A stretch of DNA of 64,000 bases, from assembly GCF_015832195.1 (NCBI RefSeq), contig NC_052028.1:6801501-6865500 (forward strand). The letters are read 5' to 3'. Source of the stretch: Motacilla alba alba (lineage: Eukaryota; Chordata; Aves; Passeriformes; Motacillidae). Shown here in pieces: positions 1 to 10,800 of this stretch; within the stretch, counting starts at the first letter, position 1, and the number at the start of each line of letters is the position of its first letter. Both the position numbers and the translations under genes were made by a program. Under the pieces are notes generated by a model that was not told the origin of the DNA, ran no database searches, and worked only from the letters and a program-made list of their open reading frames with translations.

Positions 1-599
1 TCTGTGGTGTAATGGCAATTAATAGCAGAGACTCAGAAACAGCTCAGGAGTGTCAGATGTGCTCCCAAGTTAGCTCTTGCAGGTGAATTTCACAGTGCAG
101 GATTAAAGTGTTTTATCTTGAGACCTCCTGGTCTTATCATATGATTGTAGAAAGAAAAAAAAAAGTGCCTATTATACATCTAAAGTCAAATGATTCATTG
201 CACAGCATATCCACCATCTTCCTTTCAGGGCTATACTTCAAGAGGTTTGGCATGGAAACAGCCTGGCTGTGTGGGAACAGAAACCTCCGCTGGTGAACAG
301 AGAGACTGGTTCTGTAAAACCAGCCACGGAACGAAAAGCTGAAAAATGGGGTGGGGGCCGTGGGTTTTTTGATTTTAAAAATGCTTAAATGTTCTTTAAC
401 TTAGTTGTTGGGGTTTTTTTCTATTGAATACATAAATGAAAAATTTATCACCCACACAATCTTGTCTGTTTCAGCAGGAAAAGTGTGTTTTCTCACTCTG
501 TGCCATTCCAATTCTTACAAACGGGAAAAGGTAGTGAAAACGACTTGACGAATAGCCCCCAGCCCTCCTAAAGGATGGCTATTTTGTTCCTGGGAGGAG
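1..599. other. upstream flank, no gene seen
   Basis: This is A/T-rich intergenic sequence upstream of the GABRB2 promoter. It has short A and T runs and only short chance reading frames with no family resemblance. I see no exon, RNA gene or recognisable transposon in it. Confidence 0.6.
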
Positions 600-1343
600 A
601 ACCCGAGCAGCTACTTACTAGAGCCGCAAGGCACAGCGTGGCGGTTTGAGGCACGGGCAGAGGGAGAGGGGCGCGGTGTGTCGCCCGCCGGGAGCGGTGC
701 CAGGGTGGCCGCTGGCAGGACGGGCCGGGCGGGCGGCGGGGGAGGCCGGGGGCCGCCCTGGCCCCGCTCCAGCGGCAGGTGCTTGCTGCGGGGCTTCCCC
801 GCTCCCGAGCGCTCCGGCCAAGGGAGCTGTCGGTCTCTATTAAATGGCTGCCTGCTTTTCGGGGCTGCCGACTGCTTCACGGCTTGGCTGTTTATTTTTT
901 TTTAGCAGCTCTGCCGTCTCTCGGGGGCAGCTCCCCCCGCTCCACCCCGCCGCTTCCCTAGGTGAGGCTTCATCCCACCGCCTCGCCGTCCGCCCCCACC
1001 CCAGCCCTTCCTCCCCTCGCCCTTCCCGGGGAGCCGCCGCCGCCTCTTCTCCCCGAGCATCCCCCGGCCCCGCACCCCTCCTGACTGTCCTGCTCCCGGG
1101 CCAGGGTGAGCCTGGATGTGGGCTGGGGCCGGCCCGGTCCGGCCGTACGAGGCGGATCGCGGCTTTCCCGGGGAGCAGGAGGCGGTGGCCGGTCCGGGTT
1201 TGGCGGGGTAGGGCAGGGCAGGAGCTCCGGAGCGCCTCAGCCCGCGCCGGGGACCGCGCCGTGCCGGGGAGCGAGCCTCTCTCCAGCCCGCCTCGATCTC
1301 TGTGCAACACCTCACCCTTGTCCCTCCCCCACCACCCGCCGTT

Positions 1344-1376
<33 letters not shown>

Positions 1377-1560
1377 TTTTTCGCTTCTCCACTCTCCCGC
1401 AGCGAGTTAAATATTTCTTTTGTTAATTGACGCCCAAAGTGTTCCCAATCCCTTCCCCGCGCCGCCCGGGCCGACCGAGGACGTGTGCACGCCCAGATCC
1501 GCTCGGTGAAGCAGCACAGATCCGCGGGGCCGAGCGGGTATGTGCGTGAGGAGGAGGAGG
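600..1560 (+). promoter_or_regulatory. GABRB2: CpG-rich promoter region (CpG island, first block)
   Basis: Base composition changes sharply from A/T-rich to dense G+C with many CpG dinucleotides, most strongly at about 640-830 and 970-1300, and again at 1450-1560. It lies 1.2-2.1 kb upstream of the GABRB2 start codon, on the expected side for a promoter. GABA-A receptor subunit genes commonly start in CpG islands without a TATA box, and I see no strong TATA box here. Possible splice donors with CAG/TAG followed by GTGAG occur near 961/962 and 1105/1106, so an upstream untranslated exon could start in this block, but its start cannot be placed from sequence alone. Open frames on both strands here are expected from composition and are not called as genes. 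Confidence 0.7.
1358..1381 (+). repeat. poly(T) tract
   Basis: An uninterrupted run of 24 T, preceded by a pyrimidine-rich stretch from 1340 (T with scattered C). It sits inside the CpG-rich promoter region. Such tracts disfavour nucleosomes and vary in length between individuals. A decayed poly(A) tail on the minus strand is possible, but no retroelement body is recognisable next to it. Confidence 0.9.
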
Positions 1561-1691
1561 AGGTGGTGTAAAAGGAGCGACGGGCACAAAGCCGATTTGA
1601 GAGGAATAATTTAACTCCGGTGTTTGTTGTTTTTCATGGGTTTGTTTTTTTCCCTTCTCTCTCTCTCCTTTCTATCTCGTTTTCTGCTCAG

Positions 1692-1811
1692 GATTTAAAT
1701 GTCACTCATAGCATCCCCAGATCAGCTTTCCGCTCGTCTCCGGTTTCTTCCGAGGCATTAATTGGATCACACGCTGCATTTGAAGAGCCTGGGTGTGTTT
1801 TACCCGCTAAG
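1692..1811 (+). other. GABRB2: probable 5' untranslated exon of GABRB2
   Basis: The left edge is a strong acceptor: a long T/C tract from about 1635 ending in TTCTGCTCAG at 1682-1691. The right edge is a consensus donor, AAG followed by GTAAGT at 1812. The 120 bp between them are less GC-rich than the surrounding island and could be spliced to the start-codon exon, whose own acceptor-like tract ends at 2593. A 20-codon upstream ORF (1699-1761) lies in it. Untranslated first exons are usual for GABA-A receptor genes. Alternatively transcription starts inside or just before it, making it a first exon with only the donor used. This is inferred from splice signals alone, without transcript evidence. 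Confidence 0.5.
1699..1761 (+). other. upstream ORF in the candidate leader exon
   Basis: ATG at 1699 opens 20 codons that end in TAA at 1759-1761, inside the candidate leader exon. If that exon is in the mRNA, this short frame would be met by scanning ribosomes before the main start. No function is assigned to the peptide. Confidence 0.35.
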
Positions 1812-2593
1812 GTAAGTGGGCTTATGCACCTACGTGGGGTCTGGATGGTCACTGAAAGCCTTTCAGGGTGGTGTTTTTCTTCCCCTTGGCCCCCCTCCCC
1901 CAGCTCCGTGGCCAGGTTCCGTTCTACCTGAAGAACTCGCATCCCTGGGTTAAACATCGGTCGATGTAGGGAAAATGCGCCGGGGGGCAGCGGGGTCGCG
2001 GGGGCTCCGCGCCGCCCCTCCGGCACCGCCAGTGACCAGCGGGAGCCGGCGGTCGCAGCCGGCGACCCCCTCAGTTCCCAGCGCCTCTGCTCCGGGAATA
2101 GCGCCTGGCATCACAGTAAGGAAAGAAACAGCCTAATCCCCTCTTACAAGAAACTATTCGTCATCATTTTTTTTTTCCTCCGTGAGAAATATTGTAGGCG
2201 CTCATCTCCCTCCTCCCCCACCGCCCGCCCCCGTTGCCAGCGCCGGCTCCTTTGCCCGCACCTCTCCTCGCTTCAGGCGGTTCTTTCCAGGGACTAAAAA
2301 GTTAAGCTGCCCCCTCTCTCCCCCCACCTGCCCCCATACGTACGCAGTGCATTCTCCTTTTTAACTATTCTCCCTGTGCCTAATCCGAGTCCGTCCAGCC
2401 CCCCCAATGCTTAAACTAGGTTGCAAAGCCGCTGTACCTTGCAACTCCTAAAACTTCTCTTCTTGCTGTGATTTATATTCTATAATAACAAAAAAGGACA
2501 ACAAAAAATATACTGGATTCTCCTGTGGATTACTTTTTTTTTCTTTTTTAAATAATGCATTTCCTTCTTCCCCTTTAATTTTTTTTTTCCAAG
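1812..2593 (+). other. GABRB2: probable leader intron with a second CpG block
   Basis: This stretch is bounded by the donor at 1812 and a polypyrimidine-rich acceptor-like sequence (about 2533-2593, ending CCAAG). The segment 1975-2300 is again CpG- and C-rich and probably belongs to the promoter island. No other gene is visible. If transcription starts near the NRF-1 motif instead, it is proximal promoter rather than intron. Confidence 0.45.
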
Positions 2594-2634
2594 GAAATTT
2601 GCTCCATCTCCAGCAGCAACCACTGCTCCTTTTG

Positions 2635-2694
2635 ATGTTGTGGTACGCCGTGCGCATGCGCTTCACATTAGAATTACTGCACTGGCCAGAATAA
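2635..2694 (+). other. upstream ORF 55 nt before the GABRB2 start
   Basis: ATG at 2635 opens 19 codons ending in TAA at 2692-2694, with a second in-frame ATG at 2656 inside the NRF-1 motif. It ends 55 nt before the main ATG, a spacing that allows reinitiation. The peptide resembles nothing I recognise. Any role would be translational control, which is inference. Confidence 0.45.
2651..2661. promoter_or_regulatory. NRF-1-type binding site
   Basis: TGCGCATGCGC contains the full palindromic core GCGCATGCGC of the nuclear respiratory factor 1 consensus. NRF-1 sites cluster around transcription starts of CpG-island promoters. This one lies 89 bp before the GABRB2 ATG in otherwise CpG-poor sequence, so it stands out. 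It suggests a start site close by, or control from within the leader. Confidence 0.65.
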
Positions 2695-2728
2695 GTTGGA
2701 TCTCTTCTTCTCTTCACTGAAACCCTAA

Positions 2729-2952
<224 letters not shown>

Positions 2953-3044
2953 TGTCAATGACCCTAGTAATATGTCACTGGTGAAAGAGACCGTGGATAG
3001 ACTGCTGAAGGGCTATGATATTCGCTTGAGGCCAGATTTTGGAG
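2953..3044 (+). CDS. GABRB2: GABA-A receptor beta-2, coding exon 2
   Basis: This 92 bp exon joins in phase to the previous one and reads [19 protein letters not shown], then [12 protein letters not shown], covering residues 26-56 and the first base of codon 57. It forms the N-terminal alpha-helix and first strand of the extracellular domain. [10 protein letters not shown] is beta-2-specific: beta-3 has a Gly and a Phe and beta-1 starts STNEP. Asn32 in NMS is the known N-glycosylation site at mature position 8. The acceptor is TTTCTTTAG at 2944-2952 and the donor is G followed by GTAATT at 3045, a slightly weak donor, intron phase 1. The 92 bp length agrees with the conserved exon structure of the beta-subunit genes as I know it. 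Confidence 0.98.
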
Positions 3045-3836
3045 GTAATTTGACTGCTTTTGCATAAGAGAGGTTGCATATCCGGGCTGGGTGCGTTGTG
3101 TATGGGGGCGGTTTCAAACGTCTTGTGGGTGCTGTTGCTTTGGGGGGTGTGTGTGTTGCCATTTCCTGTAGCCCATCCAAAGTTAAGCCCATTGTTTCTC
3201 AATTTTCTTAGCAAAGGATGCTCTTAATGCGATCACTTGTATATGCCTAATCGGTCCCTCATTGTGTGTGTGCGTGTGATGGTACTTTACCAACCTGTAA
3301 TTAAATCCTTGTTTGACTGGTTTTATCGAGATGCAAATCTCTCTTAAGTTCACCCGACGTTTGCTCCTTTCAGCCTAACGTGCCTGTGATCACAGTTACT
3401 ATTTTCGAGTACAGGACGTGCCGTTAACTGATACAAAAATGTCATTTAACCCCCTGCGTGCTCTTACTTCGAGCTAGTTTGTTTATTTCGGACGTGTTCC
3501 TTGTGGGTGGCCCTTTCCCCCTCCATCCATCCCTCCTCCCCGGGGGCTCGGTGCTCGCCGTGCCCGGGGCGCGGGGCTGGGGGCGCGGAGGGGCGCGGAG
3601 CGGGCGCGCCGGTGCCGCACGTGTGCGGTGTTACATAAAGCACCGCCTCGGCCCGGGCAGCGTGCGGCCCCGCCGGGACCGGGAAAGGGAGGGAGAGCGC
3701 TTCGTGCCTCCCTCCGGGCTTTCTGGTTGCGTTTAAACGTCGTTCCTATATGTGCGCTGTGTTCGCCCTGCTAACTCTGGTAAGAATGAGTTAAGTTCTT
3801 CGAGATCACATTGCGGGCCATCTTGTTGGTTTGCAG
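3045..3836 (+). other. GABRB2: GABRB2 intron 2 (792 bp)
   Basis: Bounded by GTAATT at 3045 and TTGGTTTGCAG ending at 3836. It contains a separate CpG-rich block at about 3535-3740, so the CpG-rich environment extends past the second coding exon. No independent gene is visible. An open frame at 3458-3736 is only a product of the GC-rich block. Confidence 0.93.
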
Positions 3837-3904
3837 GTCCCCCAGTGGCTGTTGGCATGAACATAGACATTGCCAGTATAGATATGGTCTCGGAAGTCAA
3901 TATG
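3837..3904 (+). CDS. GABRB2: GABA-A receptor beta-2, coding exon 3
   Basis: This 68 bp exon completes Gly57 and reads PPVAVGMNIDIASIDMVSEV then NM, residues 57-79. These residues form early beta-strands of the extracellular domain, at a subunit interface. PPVAVGMNID is the beta-2 form: beta-3 has PPVCVG and beta-1 has PPVDVGMRID. The acceptor is TTGGTTTGCAG and the donor is ATG followed by GTGAGT at 3905, intron phase 0. The exon lies between two CpG-rich blocks. Its frame stays open into the intron as far as 4837, so a retained intron would not meet a stop for more than 300 codons. Confidence 0.98.
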
Positions 3905-4102
3905 GTGAGTACTTCGGCTTCGGGGCTGCTTGCTCTCCGAGGGGGTGGCTGCCGCTTCCCCCGCCCCTGCCAAGGCGGAGCGGTGCCCGCGGGCGTGCGG
4001 GGCCCCGGCGCGGCCTCCCGCCCCGGGGAGGCGCCGGGGCGGGGCACACCGGCTGCTGGGGGGTCGACTGGGGGTCGCGGGCGGCCTTCCCCCGCTGCCG
4101 GC

Positions 4103-4228
4103 GGCGGCTCCCGGGCGGGTACCGGCGGCTCCCGGGCGGGTACCGGCGGCTCCCGGGCGGGTACCGGCGGCTCCCGGGCGGGTACCGGCGGCTCCCGGGC
4201 GGGTACCGGCGGCTCCCGGGCGGGTACC
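4103..4228. repeat. 21-bp GC minisatellite, six copies
   Basis: Six head-to-tail copies of a 21 bp unit beginning GGCGGCTCCCGGGCGGGTAC (plus C), with no visible differences between copies and a partial seventh at 4229-4236. Each unit carries a CCCGGG and a GGTACC palindrome. Perfect identity suggests recent expansion or length polymorphism. Because 21 is a multiple of 3, every frame reads as a heptapeptide repeat, which explains the spurious long ORFs. Confidence 0.95.
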
Positions 4229-4339
4229 GGCGGCTCGGAGCGGCGAGCGCGGGGCCGCTCCTGCGGCAGCTCCGGGGGCGCGCCCGCCCTCAGCGCCTTC
4301 CAGCGAGCAACGGCGCCCCCTGCCGGCCGCGCGCGCGCA

Positions 4340-4680
4340 TCGCACCGCGCTCCGCGCACCGCACCGCGCCCCGCGGCAGCCCCTGCCCCGCGGCAGCCCC
4401 TGCCCCGCACCGCACCGCCCCGCACCGCGCCCCGCGGCAGCCCCTGCCCCGCACCGCGCACCGCACCGGGCCCCGCGGCAGCCCCTGCCCCGCACCGCAC
4501 CGGGCCCCGCGCCCCGCGGCAGCCCCTGCCCCGCACCGCGCACCGCACCGGGCCCCGCGGCAGCCCCTGCCCCGCACCGGGCCCCGCGGCAGCCCCTGCC
4601 CCGCACCGGGCCCCGCGGCAGCCCCTGCCCCGTGCCCCGCGCACCGCACCGCGCCCCGCGGCAGCCCCTGCCCCGCGCCC
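4340..4680. repeat. C-rich variable minisatellite (GCAGCCCCTGCCCC units)
   Basis: Nine copies of the core GCAGCCCCTGCCCC, separated by variable spacers built from CGCACCGCACC and GGGCCCCGCG blocks. The + strand is C-rich and the minus strand carries repeated G4 runs, so the DNA can form a G-quadruplex on the template strand and an i-motif on the other. The spacer lengths vary, as expected of a minisatellite evolving by unequal exchange. Confidence 0.92.
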
Positions 4681-4784
4681 CTGCTGCGCGCCTGCCGAGA
4701 GCAGAACCATCAGCAGCGAGCGCCGGGGGCTCGGAGCCCTGCGCTTTCCATTAAAAACAAAAAAAAGAAGGGTTTGCTTCTGTC

Positions 4785-4802
4785 TGTGTGTGTGTGTGTG
4801 TG
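4785..4802. repeat. (TG)9 microsatellite
   Basis: Nine TG dinucleotides in a row directly after the GC-rich block, in intron 3. Confidence 0.95.
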
Positions 4803-7800
4803 TTTTCAAAATTTACCTGTTTCTTTTCCTAGCCTGACATTTTTTTTGGATGGTGGTGACAGAGTCGATGATTTTAAAAGTTTCATTTTTCCAAGATGTT
4901 TGTCTCTCTTATTTAGAAGTGACTGTGCTCAAATACTGAACTTGTTCAGAACGTAGTAACTTGACGTGTTTCTTTCCGTGTTTCACTGACATCCCCTGGG
5001 AGACTAATGAGGTGTGGAGAAAATTGGACAAGTCTGATTCATACTTTAGAAGAAGCTGTTCTTGACTTAGATGAAACTTTACTAACATTCAGTTTCATTA
5101 TTTGGAAATGTTTGGGGACAAGTTTTGAACTTTTTATCTTAATTTGCATGTTAATTGGTTAAGGATATGGAATTTGGCCTAGCACTTAAAGGAGCTTATA
5201 AAGAACAACAAAAGACACTAAAACATAAGAGCATATGATACAAAAGTGATGCAAAATAAATGTGATCTCAAGTATTTGTGAATGGAAGTTTGTTGTTTGA
5301 AGCAAACTTTCCATTATTCTTGAAGAAGTTTCAAGTAAACATCTTTCTAAATGCAAGTGTGATTTTAGGGCTATTGCTGTAGCTGTAACCATACATTTGA
5401 AAATAACACTTGGAAAGTTAGCAGTTGTTTTAATATCATTGTACTACTAAAATATTTAGTTCTTCAGTGTCATGCTTGGGTTCTCGGAGATGTTGCACTG
5501 GATGAATTGGCAAACATTAGTTCTCAAACTGAATGACGTGTGTGATGTACAGGAGTTTTTTCAGAATGTAAAATAAAGCCCTTGGCCTATATTGAGGATA
5601 ACATTACAGGTGATTTTACTGTGGGACAGTGAGGAGTTGGTGACCGAGTGCTTGATGCTGCTCTTTTGCAAGATACCAGGAAATCTGAATAATTTCACCT
5701 CCTGAAACATTACTTCTGGGAAATTTCTAAGTGGCTAAAAGGGGCTTCCAAACTTTGTATCACTAAACTTAGTGTTATCTAGTGTTCTACCTTCAGGAGC
5801 TTTAAGTGCAGAGGAAGAAAAGTACATTGTATTTTAAACCACTTGTTTTTCATTAAGAGGACTGTGGGTAGGAGAAATGGGGACGTAGAGTTCTTTCTTA
5901 GCCAGCCCTGAGCAGTGAGGGAAGGATGAGGGTTCCTTGCTGGGGCTGCAATCTACCAGGTCAGTGTTATATCCTCCCATCCCTTCAGAACTGGAAAGCT
6001 CATGTGAAAAAATTGTTAAAAATCTTCTGATTCTTTTCTTTGTTTCTTTAAATGGTTTCTAGACATTTGGTCTCCAATTAAAGGTGATAGCATATCAGAA
6101 TACTGTGATCTGATACTTACAGCCTAACTATATAAGGCAATATTATTTTTAGTATTCTGTAGTCAGTTTATTCCGTTTCTATAATGAAATGTTTGACCTT
6201 TCTGAAAAAAAAGTATTTTCAGAATATCTGCAGGACTCAGAGGAGGAATTGTATATACAATTTTGTCCTACTAATTTGCTTAAAGCATTTAAGCTGTGGG
6301 CTTATTTTACTCTAAGAAGCCACCTATTTCTTAAACCCAGGCAATCATGTTACATAATTTTTTTTTCACTTACAGCTTCAAAAGAGATACCAAACCAAGA
6401 TTATAATCTGCTTAATTGCAAAATGCAACACTTGATTTTTCAATAGTCTGTATAACATAGCAAGTCCTTATATACCCTGAATATAACCTGAAATGAATGA
6501 GGAGAGAGACAGACAAGGAAACAACAAAATGCTTAGTATGCAAGGCCTTGGCTTTTTTGCTTGCACATTCACCAGAATTTGGAGTCGAAACCAGGAGGAA
6601 TACCATGGAATGCCAGCTGATGCAAAGCCTTCTGAGACACAAAGCGACACAGAAAAAGCCTTTTGGATTTATGGACCTGTTTTTTTCCTAAGCATGCCCT
6701 TGTTGTAGCTTTGTTTGTAGTCATGGCAAACACTACTGATTTTAGATAAAGGCAGATCATTGCCTGGACTCATGTACTAACATTATTGGGATCAAACTTA
6801 GGCCTTGGGAGGAAGGCTAAATAATCATAGCAATTCAGCTTGAGATAATTTCTATTAGTTTTAATGTTTATTTAGTTTAAAATTACACTTCTTTCTCAGT
6901 CTTGATATATTGCATCTACCATATAAACTTGTGCCACCCTGCAGGGAGTATGTTTATGTCACTCCAGTGTCACGAAGTAAATAATGGAGTTTTCACTTTG
7001 TTGAACAGGATGATTTAGACTTGCTTTGATAGAAAGTACAAGTATGTTAAGGATGTTCAAGAATATTATTGTTGACTTTGAATTCTTAAAGAGGTGATGA
7101 GCCCTTGCCTCATAAACAACTCAGAGTATGTAAGGCTTTACAGGTGCCTTATAATTACTTCTTTTATGCAACAGAGCTGAAACTGTAAGCTGTTTACCTT
7201 GGGCGGTCAGAAACTTGAACTACCATTTGTCTGAGTTTACAGAAATGGTTTCAAAGTACTGGTACTTGTGAAAACAATTTGTTCCAGCTCTGAGGAACAC
7301 ACTGAATGCACATGAGAAAAGTGAGAACTTCAAGTGTTTGTGGTTATCAACAAATATCATGACTATTTGGACTAATTTCTTTGTATCCTGCGAAGAAAAA
7401 AAATCTACAGCAGGTATTTTATGTGATGCAGGAATGATTATGGCTAATTCCACTCACCAGCAATGTTGTTGAGTGCATCCTTTATTGTAGTTATCCTATA
7501 GATTTTCTTAGAGATTCTCTTATTCAGGTAACAGTGGAGAACAAAGATGGAGATCTGTGAAGGCTACTTAAGTGGTTTTCCTGGGCTAATGAATTTGATG
7601 TTATGCAATATTAGCTGTGGTGCAGTGAGTCTAATGCAATGTTCACATTTCCACATTTTCCTCTCAGTTAATTTTTGGAATAGACCCCTTGAAAATGTAG
7701 CAATGAAGACTATTCTCCATTCTAATTTTCCTCCCTTTTTCTCCCAACTATTCCCTCATAAAGTCTTTGAAAAATTGTTATAGGTTCATTAAAAAGTACA

Positions 7801-10800
7801 GAAATAAATTTTCTTCTCTAGACATCCCTGAAGATTCTGCATAATGTATTGTGCATTTGATCTATCTAGATAAGACATGAGGATTTCTATAGATAATGTT
7901 GGTCATGTGTTAGTTTTCAATGTCTTGGCTTATTCCCTATTAAATAGGTCAACATTTCCTTCCCTTTTTTTTCCCCCCTTGGTCTGTGGCTATTCTGGGA
8001 TTCTAGTACAGAATGTCTTGAAAAGAGAAATATTCCATAGCTACAGATTTTTCTCAGGAAATATATGCTTGTTGAGGTGTTGGGTTGTACATGTGTCCTG
8101 GGGTGGCTGTATGGTCCAGTACCACTGTAGTCTGCCCTTTTATGTCTAGAGAGAAGTATAATTAAATGTAACTATTCACACTGTGGGTCATTGGGGTCTG
8201 CAGAGAGGAACCTGAAGTGTTTATTTAATTCCCAGTGCTTGCTTGCCTAGTGTGCAGGTTTGGCACATGGAGTCAGTAGTGTGTGTGGAGTTAGAGATGA
8301 TATATTGGTTTGTCTTAGTGGGCCCATTACTGTTGATTGAGAGCATAATCCTTCCATCAAGTGGGAGTTGGAGAAACAAAGGAGCTGTTACCATCTATCA
8401 GGGAAAGGTTTATTTCTTAGTGTGTGCCAAGTTTACATAGCAGAGCCTAATAGCTTCAAAGCTCTAAAAAAAAAAAAAAACTTTTTATTTTTTCTAATAT
8501 TATATTTCTTCAAATACTTCTGTATTTGAGCTATGCCAATAAGTGTAATACTCATAGATCAAAACATTCTCAGAAATGTGCTGACATAGCTGTAATTTGC
8601 TGCTGGTAGACGTCTGATTTTGAGTTGCTCTTGATAATGGAAGCCCACTCTTGGTTTATTTAAAATCTCTCCTTTTTCTTGAGGTATTTTCAGTAGGGGA
8701 AATACACAAAGCTCAGGGTTTAAGTTATGAAATAGGTCTAGATAATGAAAACAACAGGAGCTGTGTTGCTGCCTCTCAAGTGGCAGCAATTATCTTTATG
8801 TGTGCAAAGGGAATAGATGGCTTATGGTATAAAAACAAATGGGGATTAAGTGGTAAGAAAATAGGGTGGAGCTGTTCCAAACCCCAAAACTTCATAGAGA
8901 AGTCCTGATAGAGAAAAATGAAAAGAGGAAAAAATGTCCTATATACACTGGTGTAGAAAGAGATGAGGAAAATGGTCATGAAAACGGTTTCTCTCAGCAA
9001 TATCTTCTTTTTTTTTTTTAATCCTTCCTAGTTGTTTATGTTGCTGCGCATATTCTGTAGAGAGAAAAAGGGGAGAACAGGGCTGAAAATGCATTGAAGA
9101 TGAAATATTGGAATATTGAGAAGGTGCTGCTTTGCTAAATACTTCTGCTGCCAGAGACAGTTGGTTTTATTAGTTTCTCTGTGTCATAAATGCATGTGTT
9201 TCTTCACATAAAACTGCATTTCTCAGCAGACAGTTTGAATTTGGCTCTTGTCAAATTATTGTGCTTATGCATTACTGACTCATACTGAAATGTGTCTACA
9301 GAGACTTCTGTGAATGCAGAGCAGGTGATGTACATCTTAGAAGTGAGAACTTTTTTTTACTGAAAACCTTGTTTCACCTTTTCCTTCAGTTACTATCTGG
9401 AATAACATTGCAGGACATTTTTGAACTGAACTAAATTACATTAGTATGGATTTCAATTTTTTTGTTACTAATTGTCTCTAATTCAGACATTTTCCTTTCT
9501 TAGTTTAAAGGTATGGGAAAATAAATAAGAGCTCCTACATCCAAATAAAATATTTACTCTTGAGGACCAAAATGAGTCTTCCTATCGATTCTCCACATGT
9601 GGATTGAAGTTTTCTTGCTGGTTTTGCTAGAATATATGTAGCCAGAGCATGAAAAGATTAATCTAGAACATATATGCAGGAATATAGTGAGTTTGAAACT
9701 ACTTTTACAAGATAGTTCACAAGTAATAAATTATTATGTATATTTATATATATTATGTGTATCTATGTTATATATCTCTAGAAGGGTGACGTAATTCTCA
9801 TTTTTCTTCAAGGTCAATATAAATGGTTTGTTAATTGGATTGCACTTTTAGGATTGCACTTGCTACAGTGTTGCAAGACTTGAATCAGTAGAAAAATCTT
9901 CTTGTTTGGTTGGTGGTGGTGATTTTTCAAAGTGGTCACTCCCTTCTGCAGACCAGGAGATGGTTGTTAGAAATTTAAAGAGATTGCCTTGGAGGTGATT
10001 TGTACTACTGAATTAATAATTGTTGTCCTCTGGGTTTGGTGGGGTTTTTTTGTTGTTGTTTTTTTCCTTTAAGAAAGCCTTGATCTATAAACATTGAAAT
10101 GTTTTGGCTCTTGCCACAGAAGAAAAGATAAATTTATCTTTAATGTATTTTATGGGCAGTGTCTTGGTGCTAATGCGTGGGAATGAACATGAAGTGCACT
10201 TGTTAGCTCCTGCTATAGGCTGCTTTATTTCATAACTCCTCTATTGAAAATCACATAAAATCTTTATAGATGAGCTGTGTAGTAGAATAAAAGATTTTTA
10301 TGTTGTACTCTGCAAACTTGTTACAAGTTTAAGCTGTTCCAATGGTTGTATTTGTGCTCCTTAGTGACTCCAAAGTCTGTCAGTGCATCATGACTAAATC
10401 CTTATTATTCCTCCCTCCCTTTTTTATCCTCATACATCATACATCAAACCTCTGCAAGGTTTATAATAGAACCTTTAGTATTCAATCATGTTGAAGTACA
10501 GTCTTGTATAGTAATATTTTTTTTTCCAGAAGTAATCCAGATTCCCAGTAGACTTCCAGTAGTTAATGCTGTAGTTCTCAGATAGTGCTTGTAAGAATTA
10601 AGTAAGCAAGGTTCAGACCCCTCATTTCAAAGGATGGTGCTCATCCACAAGGTCATTTTTGTAAGTCCCCTTTTAAGACATGGAAGATGGCATCTTGTTT
10701 GTCTTTAGAGATGATAACTTCGGAAATAGTCAAATGTCTGGAGTTATTAAAATGGAAAACTTTGCTACTATGAGAGGATGCAATCTGTCTGTACCTGTGT

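Larger units (their letters stand above)
3905..4760 (+). other. CpG- and GC-rich start of intron 3
   Basis: Immediately after exon 3 the intron is extremely G+C- and CpG-rich for about 830 bp and holds two minisatellites. Long open frames on both strands (up to about 380 codons) come from this composition and from repeat units whose lengths avoid stops. I do not call them genes. It may act as a downstream part of the promoter CpG island. Confidence 0.75.

Noticed and set aside
844..1410. 188-codon open frame in the promoter island, with antisense partners of similar size
   Set aside because: GC composition removes stops on both strands, the end is a poly-Phe run from the T tract, and there is no family resemblance.
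3733..4956. Open frames of about 270-380 codons on both strands
   Set aside because: They lie in GC-rich minisatellites. The 21 bp unit and C-rich repeats lack stops in all frames, and the products are low-complexity Gly/Arg/Pro/Ala strings. Only the 3837-3904 part is real coding sequence.
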